From NCBI GenBank assembly GCA_900549135.1, contig URNI01000118.1, positions 1 to 5,641 of the forward strand: a stretch of DNA of 5,641 nucleotides, written 5' to 3'. The position numbers and the translations under genes are program-made. Under the pieces are notes generated by a model. The model made no database searches and was not told where the DNA came from. It worked only from the letters and a program-made list of their open reading frames with translations. The stretch is from an uncultured Collinsella sp. (GTDB taxonomy: Bacteria; Actinomycetota; Coriobacteriia; Coriobacteriales; Coriobacteriaceae). How positions within the stretch are numbered: the first letter of the stretch is position 1; each line of letters starts with the position of its first letter. This document shows positions 1-5,641 of this stretch, one piece after another.

Positions 1-21
1 TCTCCACCCGAGCATTGAATG

Positions 22-50
22 AGGCTCCAACGCAAGTTGGGGCCTTTTTT
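22..50 (+). terminator. Rho-independent terminator upstream of the ABC-F gene
   Basis: Bases 23-31 (GGCTCCAAC preceded by G/A) pair with 36-44 (GTTGGGGCC) through nine pairs including one G-T wobble. The stem closes on a GCAA tetraloop (32-35), and A22-T45 can extend it. A run of six T (45-50) follows directly, which is the classic intrinsic terminator layout. It most simply ends transcription of a gene lying left of the window. It sits only 31 bases before the ABC-F start codon, so it could instead be a leader attenuator for that gene. The sequence alone does not separate the two. Confidence 0.85.
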
Positions 51-81
51 CATATAGGCACACAAGGTCAAAGGCGGCACC

Positions 82-2118
82 ATGATCCTCCTGGTCGACA
101 AGATCGAAAAAAGCTTCGGCGCGCGCGTCCTCTTTAGCGGCGCGTCCTTCCAGATCAACCCCGGCGAGCGCTTCGCGCTCGTGGGCCCCAACGGCGCCGG
201 CAAAACCACCATGCTCAAGATCATCATGGGCATCGACAGCCCCGACGCCGGCCAGGTCCAGTACGCCAAGGACTGCCAGGTGGGCTACCTAGAGCAGGAA
301 ACCAACCTGGAGCACAAGGACACCACCATCCTCGCCGAGGTCATGGCCGCCGCCAAGGAAATCCGCCGCATGGGCGAGCGCGCCAACGAGCTGCAAGCCC
401 AGATCGCCGAGCTCTCCGAGCAGGGTAAGGACGTCGATGCACTCCTTAACGAGTATGGCCAGGTCCAGGACCGCTTTGAGCACCTGGGCGGCTACGAGCT
501 CGAGAGCAACGCGCGCAAAATCCTGTCCGGCCTGGGCTTTAAGGTCACCGACTTTGAGCGCCCGTGCTCCGAGTTCTCGGGCGGCTGGCAAATGCGCATC
601 GCGCTGGCCAAGCTCTTCCTGCGCCACCCCGACCTGCTGCTTCTAGACGAGCCCACCAACCACCTGGACCTCGAGAGCGTCCAGTGGCTGCGCGGCTTTA
701 TCGCCAACTACGACGGCGCCGTCCTCATCGTCAGCCACGACCGCGCCTTCATGGACGCCTGCGTCGACCACGTCGCTGCTCTCGAAAACCGTCGCGTGAC
801 CACCTACACCGGCAACTACAGCAGCTACCTTAAGCAGCGCGAGGACAACCTGGAGCAGATGCGCGCCAAGCGCGCCGCCCAGGAGCGCGACATCGCCCAC
901 ATGCAGGTCTTCGTCGACAAGTTCCGCTACAAGCCCACCAAGGCCGCCCAGGCCCAGGAGCGCATCCGTAAGATCGAGCAAATCAAAAAGGAGCTCGTCA
1001 TTCTGCCCGAAGGCCACAAGCACATCGATTTCAAGTTCCCTGACCCGCCACGCTCGGGCGACATGGTCGTGGGCCTGGAGGGCGTGTCCAAGTCCTACGG
1101 CAACAAGCACATCTACAGCGATATTGACCTTAAGCTCTACCGCGGCGAGCACGTGGCGCTCGTCGGCCCTAACGGCGCCGGCAAGTCCACCCTCATGAAG
1201 ATCCTCGCCGGCCTGGAGCCGCCCACCACCGGCACCCGGGACCTGGGCACCAACGTGGGTGTGGCCTACTACGCCCAGCACGCACTCGAGGGCATGACCG
1301 AGTCCAATACCGTCCTGCAAGAGATCGACACCGTCACGCCCAAGTGGACCGTGCCGCAGCAGCGCAGCCTGCTGGGCGCCTTCCTGTTTAGCGACAACGA
1401 CGCAATCGAAAAGCAGGTCCGCGTCCTCTCCGGCGGCGAAAAGGCTCGTCTGGCCCTGGCAAAGATGCTCGTGGCACCCGAGGCGCTCCTGTGCCTGGAC
1501 GAGCCCACCAACCACTTGGACATCGACTCGGTGGACATGCTCGAGAACGCCCTGCAAAACTTCCCCGGCACCATCGTGCTGATTAGCCACGACGAGCACC
1601 TGGTACGCGCCGTGGCCAACCGCATCATCGACATCCGCGACGGCAAGGTCACGGTCTACGATGGCGACTACGACTACTACCTCTACAAACGTGAGGATCT
1701 CGCAGCCCGCGCCGCCGCCGAGGCGGCAGGGGAGAGCGCGCCGGCGGCGGGCAAGAGCACCAAGCCCGCCAACGCCGCTCAGACCAACAGCCCCGCTGCG
1801 GCCCCCAAGCCTGCCGAGGGCAAAAAAACCAAGGAGCAAAAGCGCGCCGAGGCCCAGGCCCGTGCCGCGCTCAACAAAAAGCTCAAGGGCGTGCGCAACC
1901 AGCTCAAGAAGATCGAGGCAGAGCTCGACAAAAAGCGCGCCCGCTATGACGAGCTTATGGAATTGATGGCAAGTGAAGAGCTTTATGCCGATCAGGACAA
2001 GTTCAACGCCGCGCTGGGGGAATATAACGGCCTTAAGCAAGAGCTGCCCAAGCTCGAGGACGAATGGCTGGAGCTTTCCACCCAGATCGAAGAGGAGACC
2101 GCGCGTGAACTCTCGTAA
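82..2118 (+). CDS. ABC-F family ATPase (ribosome-associated translation factor)
   Basis: This 678-residue protein has two ABC ATPase domains in tandem and no membrane segments, which is the ABC-F layout. ABC-F proteins bind the ribosomal E site and act on stalled or idle ribosomes; some protect against antibiotics. Domain 1 has Walker A GPNGAGKT (35-42), signature FSGGW (165-169), Walker B with catalytic Glu (LLLLDE, 185-190) and the H-loop SHD (218-220). The interdomain linker (about 250-328) carries the family-typical FVDKFRYKPTKAAQAQ (277-292). Domain 2 has Walker A GPNGAGKST (362-370), LSGGE (449-453), LDEPTNHLD (472-480) and SHD (502-504). All catalytic residues are intact. An Ala/Pro-rich spacer (about 541-580) leads to a Lys/Glu-rich coiled-coil C-terminal domain (581-678), as in Uup/YfmR-like members. 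The start has an SD-like AAAGGCGG (70-77) 4 bases upstream. The short linker favours a housekeeping role over resistance, but I cannot assign a subgroup. The next gene begins inside its 3' end. Confidence 0.95.
   Translation: MILLVDKIEKSFGARVLFSGASFQINPGERFALVGPNGAGKTTMLKIIMGIDSPDAGQVQYAKDCQVGYLEQETNLEHKDTTILAEVMAAAKEIRRMGERANELQAQIAELSEQGKDVDALLNEYGQVQDRFEHLGGYELESNARKILSGLGFKVTDFERPCSEFSGGWQMRIALAKLFLRHPDLLLLDEPTNHLDLESVQWLRGFIANYDGAVLIVSHDRAFMDACVDHVAALENRRVTTYTGNYSSYLKQREDNLEQMRAKRAAQERDIAHMQVFVDKFRYKPTKAAQAQERIRKIEQIKKELVILPEGHKHIDFKFPDPPRSGDMVVGLEGVSKSYGNKHIYSDIDLKLYRGEHVALVGPNGAGKSTLMKILAGLEPPTTGTRDLGTNVGVAYYAQHALEGMTESNTVLQEIDTVTPKWTVPQQRSLLGAFLFSDNDAIEKQVRVLSGGEKARLALAKMLVAPEALLCLDEPTNHLDIDSVDMLENALQNFPGTIVLISHDEHLVRAVANRIIDIRDGKVTVYDGDYDYYLYKREDLAARAAAEAAGESAPAAGKSTKPANAAQTNSPAAAPKPAEGKKTKEQKRAEAQARAALNKKLKGVRNQLKKIEAELDKKRARYDELMELMASEELYADQDKFNAALGEYNGLKQELPKLEDEWLELSTQIEEETARELS
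2091..2098 (+). promoter_or_regulatory. Ribosome binding site for the 98-residue membrane protein
   Basis: AGAGGAGA lies within the last codons of the ABC-F gene. Its GGAG core (2094-2097) is 7 bases before the GTG at 2105. It decides the start of the small downstream gene in favour of this GTG over the in-frame ATG at 2135, which has no comparable site. Confidence 0.7.
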
Positions 2119-2401
2119 GGCCACTGCCGTGGCGATGAGCATCATCGCCATCGCCTGTCGCATCTGCGGCATCTTTATGAGCGCGATGACCGTGCTGCTG
2201 TGCTTTAGCGGCCTCACCGCCAAAATGCAGATCGTGGGCTTTGTCGTTGAGCTTTCGCGCGCGCTGCCGAGCGCCATCGCCGGCTACGGCGTCATCACAT
2301 CGCCCTTTGGTGGCGTGTTCCGCCTGGATTACGCCATCGTGGCCATCATCCTGTTTGTGATCGACTACCTGCTCACGCGTGCCTCGCGCCGCGTCCGCTA
2401 G
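2105..2401 (+). CDS. Small hypothetical membrane protein (98 aa), GTG start
   Basis: I do not recognise this protein. The open frame extends further left, but the only start with a good ribosome binding site is GTG 2105, which gives 98 residues. The start of the gene overlaps the ABC-F gene by 14 bases, suggesting translational coupling. The protein begins with a short basic stretch (Ser-Arg-Lys, 3-5). A strong hydrophobic segment follows (about 9-37, interrupted by Arg19), then a moderately hydrophobic stretch (about 41-64) and a second clear membrane segment (about 76-91, AIVAIILFVIDYLL-type). The tail is basic (RASRRVR, 92-98). Two or three membrane passes are possible, and there is no signal-peptidase site I would trust. 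The M50 protease gene starts 9 bases after its stop, so the two are probably co-translated. The coding assignment rests on SD placement, hydrophobic pattern and tight fit between neighbours. A later start at ATG 2135 would remove ten residues. Confidence 0.75.
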   Translation: MNSRKATAVAMSIIAIACRICGIFMSAMTVLLCFSGLTAKMQIVGFVVELSRALPSAIAGYGVITSPFGGVFRLDYAIVAIILFVIDYLLTRASRRVR

Positions 2402-2410
2402 GGGAGCGCC

Positions 2411-3094
2411 ATGTCCAGCAGCTACCTGATGAACTTGCTTGCCAGCGCCGTCGCCGTCATCGTCGGCATCGTGATCCACGAGAGCGCACACGCCGCCGCG
2501 GCCTGGGTGCTCGGCGACAAGACGGCCCGTTCGCGCGGACGCGTCTCGCTCAACCCGCTCAACCACATCGACCCGTTTGGCACCATCATCTTGCCGCTGC
2601 TTATGCTTGCCGCCGGCGGCCCGGTGTTCGCCTTCGCCAAGCCCGTGCCCGTCTACCTCAACAACCTCAAGCACCCCAAGCGCGACGAGGTCCTGGTGAG
2701 CGTTGCCGGCCCCGCATCGAACATCGCGCTCGCGTGTCTTGCCGCGGTCCTCATGCACGCAACGTACGGCAAACTCTACACCAGCATGTCCTTTGCCCTG
2801 GCGTCACAGATCATGAACTTCGGCGCCACGTTTATCGTGGTCAACCTGTCGCTCGCGTTCTTCAACCTCATCCCGATTCCGCCGCTCGATGGCTCATCGA
2901 TCATCGTGCCCTTCCTCAAGGGCAAGGCGCTCGCCAACTATTACCGTCTGCAGCAATACGCTATGCCCATCCTCATCCTGGTGCTGTACCTGCTGCCCAT
3001 GTGGACCGGCATCGACGTGATCGGACGGTATTTCGACGTTACCGTGTATCCGCTGGCCGAGTGGCTGCTCAACTTCGCAATCGCCGGCATCTAA
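2411..3094 (+). CDS. Site-2 protease family (M50) intramembrane zinc metalloprotease
   Basis: This 227-residue, highly hydrophobic protein carries the hallmarks of the short M50 / SpoIVFB-like group, which cut substrates within the membrane. The zinc motif HESAH (23-27, fitting HExxH, with catalytic Glu24) lies in the first membrane segment. It is followed by the typical SLNPLNHIDPFGT (46-58). A GPASN motif (100-104) precedes further membrane segments. The third zinc ligand is Asp160 in NLIPIPPLDG (152-161). Roughly five to six membrane segments are visible: about 6-30, 56-75, 94-116, 128-152 and 184-198, with a possible weak one near 212-225. No PDZ or CBS domain is present, so it is a minimal catalytic core and unlike RseP. 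ATG 2411 is preceded by GGGGAG (2401-2406), which overlaps the stop of the small membrane gene. The substrate is unknown. Co-transcription with the small membrane protein and the ABC-F gene is likely. Confidence 0.93.
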   Translation: MSSSYLMNLLASAVAVIVGIVIHESAHAAAAWVLGDKTARSRGRVSLNPLNHIDPFGTIILPLLMLAAGGPVFAFAKPVPVYLNNLKHPKRDEVLVSVAGPASNIALACLAAVLMHATYGKLYTSMSFALASQIMNFGATFIVVNLSLAFFNLIPIPPLDGSSIIVPFLKGKALANYYRLQQYAMPILILVLYLLPMWTGIDVIGRYFDVTVYPLAEWLLNFAIAGI

Positions 3095-3102
3095 GGTAAA
3101 CT
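3074..3102 (+). promoter_or_regulatory. Possible weak sigma70-type promoter for the scpA operon
   Basis: TTCGCA (3074-3079) and TAAACT (3097-3102) match the -35 and -10 consensus hexamers at four of six positions each, with a spacing of exactly 17 bases. Transcription would start near 3109, at the foot of the hairpin at 3110-3128. The match is modest and could arise by chance. The site straddles the end of the M50 gene, so readthrough from the left block is the main alternative. Confidence 0.3.
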
Positions 3103-3109
3103 TACAGGT

Positions 3110-3128
3110 CGACCGTGCAAAACGGTCG
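3110..3128 (+). other. Perfect hairpin in the M50-scpA intergenic gap
   Basis: CGACCGT (3110-3116) and ACGGTCG (3122-3128) form a perfect 7-bp inverted repeat around a five-base GCAAA loop. No T-run follows, so it is not a typical intrinsic terminator. It could stabilise or define the 5' end of the scpA transcript, mark a processing point, or be a protein-binding operator. A second hairpin, GCGCC/GGCGC (3146-3160), lies 4 bases before the scpA ribosome binding site. Confidence 0.55.
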
Positions 3129-3164
3129 CAACATGCACCCAAACCGCGCCGCGAAGGCGCCGTC

Positions 3165-3173
3165 AAAGGAGGT
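3165..3173 (+). promoter_or_regulatory. Consensus ribosome binding site of scpA
   Basis: AAAGGAGGT is a full-length match to the 16S anti-Shine-Dalgarno sequence. Its GG end (3172) is 6 bases before ATG 3179. It fixes the scpA start and predicts strong initiation. The GCGCC/GGCGC hairpin just upstream (3146-3160) leaves the site itself unpaired. Confidence 0.9.
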
Positions 3174-3178
3174 CGAAG

Positions 3179-3991
3179 ATGTCGTATCGCGTGTCGACGC
3201 AGGTCTACATCGGACCGTTCGACCTGCTGCTACAGCTGGTAACCCGCCAAAAAGTTGATATCGGCGCCATCTCGATCAGCGAGGTGGCCGAGCAATACCT
3301 GGCCGAGGCCGAGCGCATCGAGGCGCTGGACCTAGACGTGGCGAGCGACTTTTTGCTGGTCGCGGCAACCCTTTTGGACATCAAGGCCGCCTCTCTGGTA
3401 CCGCAGGAGGCCCCGCGCAAAGTCGATGACGACGATGACGAGTTCGAAGATGACCTCGAGGAGCTCAGCACGCTCGACGGCGACGCCTTGCGCGAGGTCC
3501 TGATCCAGCGCCTGATTGCCTACAAGCAGTTTAAAGGCGCGGCTGCGGCCCTCGGTGCCCGCATGCAGGCCGAAAGCCGCATGCACCCGCGTGTGGCCGG
3601 CCCCGATCCCGAGTTCTTGGGCCTCATGCCAGACTATCTGGCCGGCATTACCCTGCGCGGCCTGGCCGTCATCTGTGCCGACCTGGACGGCAAGCGCCAG
3701 ACCTTCCTGCTGGAAGCCGAGCATGTGGCGCCGCATCGCGTGCCGCTCGACCTGACCGTGGCCTCAGTCGACCGCTTTACCATGGCGCACCAATCTTGCA
3801 CCTTTCGCGAACTGCTGGACGGTGATGCCACCACCGAGCAACTCGTCGTCACCTTCCTGGCCATGCTTGAGCTCGCCAAGCGCGGCTCGCTCACGCTGAG
3901 CCAGGACGAGATCTTTGGAACCATCTGCATCAACCGAGTCGAGGGAGCCGAGGCATACGTGCCCGGCGAGGGCCCCGAGCTCACCGAATAG
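3179..3991 (+). CDS. scpA: Segregation and condensation protein A (ScpA kleisin)
   Basis: ScpA is the kleisin subunit that bridges the SMC heads and recruits ScpB in the bacterial condensin complex on the nucleoid. The 270 residues are near the family's usual length of about 250. The N-terminal SMC-neck-binding region has GPFDLLLQLV (12-21), QKVDIGAISISEVAEQYL (24-41) and SDFLLVAATLLDIKAASLVP (56-75), matching the family pattern. Where most ScpA proteins have an acidic residue just before GP(F/L)DLLL, this one has Ile11-Gly12. A very acidic stretch (Asp83-Asp92, with five Asp in a row at 83-87) lies in the linker to the ScpB-binding middle region. The C-terminal winged helix (about 209-255, FRELLDG to EIFGTI) binds the SMC cap side. 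A perfect ribosome binding site supports the ATG. scpB follows after 11 bases, so co-translation of the partners is expected. Confidence 0.94.
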   Translation: MSYRVSTQVYIGPFDLLLQLVTRQKVDIGAISISEVAEQYLAEAERIEALDLDVASDFLLVAATLLDIKAASLVPQEAPRKVDDDDDEFEDDLEELSTLDGDALREVLIQRLIAYKQFKGAAAALGARMQAESRMHPRVAGPDPEFLGLMPDYLAGITLRGLAVICADLDGKRQTFLLEAEHVAPHRVPLDLTVASVDRFTMAHQSCTFRELLDGDATTEQLVVTFLAMLELAKRGSLTLSQDEIFGTICINRVEGAEAYVPGEGPELTE

Positions 3992-4002
3992 GAGCCGCAA
4001 CC

Positions 4003-4731
4003 ATGTCAACCCTTTCCACGCTGGAGGCAAACAGCCTCAAAGGCGCCCTCGAGGCGCTGCTGCTGGTGTCGAGCGACCCGGTGAGTGCGCCCGCGCTGGC
4101 CGGCGCACTGGATATCGCCCCCGGTGAGTGCGCGTCGCTGCTCGCCGAGCTCAAGGTTGAGTACGAGGAGGCCAACCGCGGCTTTCAGCTGCGCGAGGTC
4201 GCCGGCGGCTGGCGCCTGTTTACGCACCCCGCATACCACGACGTGGTCGAGGCCTACGTGCTGAGCTGGGACACGCAAAAGCTGTCGCAGGCGGCGCTTG
4301 AGACCCTTGCCGTCATCGCATACCACCAACCCGTGACGCGCGAGGTAGTCAAGGGCATCCGTGGCGTCAATTCCGACGGCGTCATCGCCTCGCTCGTGGA
4401 CAAGGGTCTGGTGCGCGAGCTCGGCCGCGACCCCCAGCGCGGTCAGGCCATCATCTACGGCACGACCAACGCCTTCTTGGAAAAGTTCGGTCTGCGCTCC
4501 ACCCGCGATCTGCCCGATCTGGAGCAGTTTGCCCCCGACGAGCAGTCGCGACAGTTTATCCGCGAGCGCCTGAGCGGCCGCAGCATTCAGTCCACACTCG
4601 AGGAGCAGGCCGAGGACCTGGACGAAGAGCGCGAACTGCTCGATACCGATGTTGAGGATGTTGAGGCAGCCGAGGACTTGGAGACCCTGGCCATCGACGA
4701 GACCTCGGAGGATATGCATGACGAGGATTAA
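4003..4731 (+). CDS. scpB: Segregation and condensation protein B (ScpB)
   Basis: ScpB is a dimeric double winged-helix protein that binds the middle of ScpA and regulates the SMC-ScpAB complex. The first winged helix covers about residues 5-85. The second begins with LSQAALETLAVIAYHQPVTR (94-113), followed by IRGVNSDG (119-126), the GR at 141-142, and IIYGTTNAFLEKFGL (150-164) then DLPDLEQF (169-176). These are the most conserved ScpB blocks, and all are intact. The last ~65 residues (177-242) form an acidic, probably disordered tail, rich in Glu and Asp and ending DMHDED. The protein is therefore longer than the roughly 200-residue norm. ATG 4003 is served by AGGAG (3990-3994), which overlaps the scpA stop codon. 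The pseudouridine synthase gene begins inside the tail coding sequence with a 14-base overlap, linking translation of the two. Confidence 0.95.
   Translation: MSTLSTLEANSLKGALEALLLVSSDPVSAPALAGALDIAPGECASLLAELKVEYEEANRGFQLREVAGGWRLFTHPAYHDVVEAYVLSWDTQKLSQAALETLAVIAYHQPVTREVVKGIRGVNSDGVIASLVDKGLVRELGRDPQRGQAIIYGTTNAFLEKFGLRSTRDLPDLEQFAPDEQSRQFIRERLSGRSIQSTLEEQAEDLDEERELLDTDVEDVEAAEDLETLAIDETSEDMHDED
4707..4711 (+). promoter_or_regulatory. Ribosome binding site of the pseudouridine synthase gene
   Basis: GGAGG lies inside the 3' end of scpB, 6 bases before ATG 4718. It decides the start of the synthase. The internal ATG at 4814, which would begin exactly at the S4 domain, has no purine-rich site upstream. 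Confidence 0.75.
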
Positions 4732-5641
4732 CGACGCAGGGGAGACGCGCATCGTAAGCGCCACGGACAGCGCAACGCCCGCAGGCGACGCCCAGTCCGT
4801 CTACCCGCACACCATGCGTCTGCAGCGCTTTCTGGCACGCGCGGGCGTGGCGAGCCGCCGCGGCTCGGAGGACCTGATGACTGCCGGCCGCGTGACAGTC
4901 AACGGCCAGATCGCGACCGAACTGGGCACCAAGGTCGACGTCGACCGCGACCATATCGAGGTCGACGGCATGCCCGTCAAGCTCAACCAGGGCGCCGTGT
5001 ACCTGATGCTCTACAAGCCGACCGGCTACCTTACCACCATGAGCGATCCGCAGGAGCGCCCTTGCGTGGCTGATCTGGTCCCGCGCGACCGCTTTCCGGG
5101 ACTATTCCCGGTTGGTCGCCTGGACCGCGACACCACAGGCCTTTTGCTCTTTACCACCGACGGCGACCTGTCACAGGACCTGCTGCACCCCAGCAAGCAT
5201 GTCTATAAGACCTACCAGGCACTCGTGGACGGGCAACTGACCGACCGCGATCTAGACCAGCTCCGCCGTGGCATCGAGCTCGACGACGGCCTGTGCCAGC
5301 CGGCAATCTGCCGTGTCATTACCGCGCGCGAGGCCGAGGCCGTGGCTCCGCAAGGTATCAAGCCCGGTACCACCGCCGTGGAGGTCATCATCCGCGAGGG
5401 CCGCAAGAACCAGGTCAAGCGTATGCTGAGCAAGATCCACCACCCGGTGATCCGCCTGCATCGCTGCAACTTTGCCGGCCTGGAGCTCAAGGACGTGGCC
5501 AAGGGCTCGTGGCGCGAGCTCACCGACCACGAAGTACAGATCCTGAAGGCCGGCGGTATCCCGCCCAAGCAGGCCGGCTCCAAGCGCGGCGCCGCGCCGG
5601 CAACCAACACCGCAAGCCGCACGCGTCACCACGGCAGTCAC
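4718..5641 (+). CDS. RsuA/RluB-family rRNA pseudouridine synthase (3' end outside window)
   Basis: This enzyme isomerises a specific uridine in rRNA to pseudouridine; RluB-type members act on the 23S peptidyl-transferase region and RsuA on 16S. The 308 codons present run to the window edge without a stop, so the C-terminus is missing. After an unusual 32-residue Thr/Ala/Asp-rich leader comes an S4 RNA-binding domain (33 to about 80, MRLQRFLARAGVASRR then GRVTVNG). The catalytic domain follows: YLMLYKPTGYLTT, then GRLDRDTTG (133-141) with catalytic Asp136, VYKTYQ (162-167), and EGRKNQVKRML (227-237). The visible C-terminal end (about 280-308) is a basic Ala/Gly/His-rich tail, probably disordered. 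ATG 4718 is chosen for its GGAGG site, and ATG 4814 is the alternative. Linkage to scpAB favours an RluB-type role, but RluB, RluE and RsuA cannot be separated firmly by eye. Confidence 0.9.
   Translation, partial: MTRINDAGETRIVSATDSATPAGDAQSVYPHTMRLQRFLARAGVASRRGSEDLMTAGRVTVNGQIATELGTKVDVDRDHIEVDGMPVKLNQGAVYLMLYKPTGYLTTMSDPQERPCVADLVPRDRFPGLFPVGRLDRDTTGLLLFTTDGDLSQDLLHPSKHVYKTYQALVDGQLTDRDLDQLRRGIELDDGLCQPAICRVITAREAEAVAPQGIKPGTTAVEVIIREGRKNQVKRMLSKIHHPVIRLHRCNFAGLELKDVAKGSWRELTDHEVQILKAGGIPPKQAGSKRGAAPATNTASRTRHHGSH

Noticed and set aside
1..22. Possible tail of an upstream gene or the 3' end of a tRNA/tmRNA (TCTCCACC resembles an acceptor end).
   Set aside because: Too few bases are visible to identify a gene end, the encoded CCA is not intact (ACCC), and no T-arm can be seen in the window.
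37..58. Promoter candidate TTGGGG / TATAGG upstream of the ABC-F gene.
   Set aside because: The spacing is only 10 bases, and the -35 candidate lies within the terminator stem.
1973..2104. Longer N-terminus for the small membrane protein, from ATG 1973.
   Set aside because: It would overlap the ABC-F coding region by 146 bases, adds a Ser/Arg/Pro-rich stretch typical of an out-of-frame read, and ignores the strong SD before GTG 2105.
643..2277. Very long open frame (544 codons) on the - strand, opposite the ABC-F gene.
   Set aside because: It lies antisense to a gene with fully conserved ABC-F motifs, has a repetitive Val/Leu/Ala/Gly/Asp composition typical of GC-rich shadow frames, and shows no recognisable domain.
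4006..4764. 252-codon open frame on the - strand, opposite scpB.
   Set aside because: It is a shadow of the scpB coding sequence, Leu/Ala/Val-rich with no motif, whereas the + strand frame matches ScpB throughout.
4933..4946. Perfect 14-bp palindrome GGTCGACGTCGACC.
   Set aside because: It lies inside the S4-domain coding sequence and is explained by the Val-Asp-Val-Asp codon run; it is not flanked by other regulatory features.

Overview
The window is GC-rich, densely packed bacterial core chromosome with every gene on the + strand. Strong Gram-positive style Shine-Dalgarno sites, including a complete AAAGGAGGT before scpA, together with a ScpA-ScpB pair next to an RsuA/RluB-type pseudouridine synthase, suggest a high-GC Gram-positive. 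An actinobacterium such as a member of the Coriobacteriia (Collinsella-like) is my best guess. That placement rests on gene content and composition, not on a marker comparison.

Layout. A Rho-independent terminator (22-50) lies just upstream of the first gene. The left block (82-3094) holds an ABC-F ATPase, a 98-residue membrane protein that starts at a GTG inside the end of the ABC-F gene (14-base overlap), and a short site-2-protease-like M50 metalloprotease 9 bases further on. An 84-base gap (3095-3178) follows, the only sizeable intergenic space. It holds a perfect 7-bp hairpin, a smaller hairpin and a possible weak promoter. The right block (3179 to the window edge) holds scpA, scpB (11-base gap) and a pseudouridine synthase. 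The synthase starts inside scpB (14-base overlap) and runs off the right edge without a stop codon.

How the genes work together. ScpA and ScpB are the kleisin and winged-helix partners of SMC in chromosome condensation and segregation. The pseudouridine synthase modifies rRNA, and its linkage to scpAB is a known conserved arrangement in Gram-positives. The ABC-F protein acts on the translating ribosome, so the region mixes translation with chromosome maintenance. The M50 protease and the small membrane protein probably sit in the cytoplasmic membrane; their substrates cannot be read from the sequence.

I see no mobile element, CRISPR array, tRNA or rRNA gene, or compositional island. The region looks like ordinary vertically inherited core genome. 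The items most worth a second look are the small GTG-started membrane gene, the hairpin leader before scpA, the terminator placed 31 bases before the ABC-F start, and the choice of start for the pseudouridine synthase.
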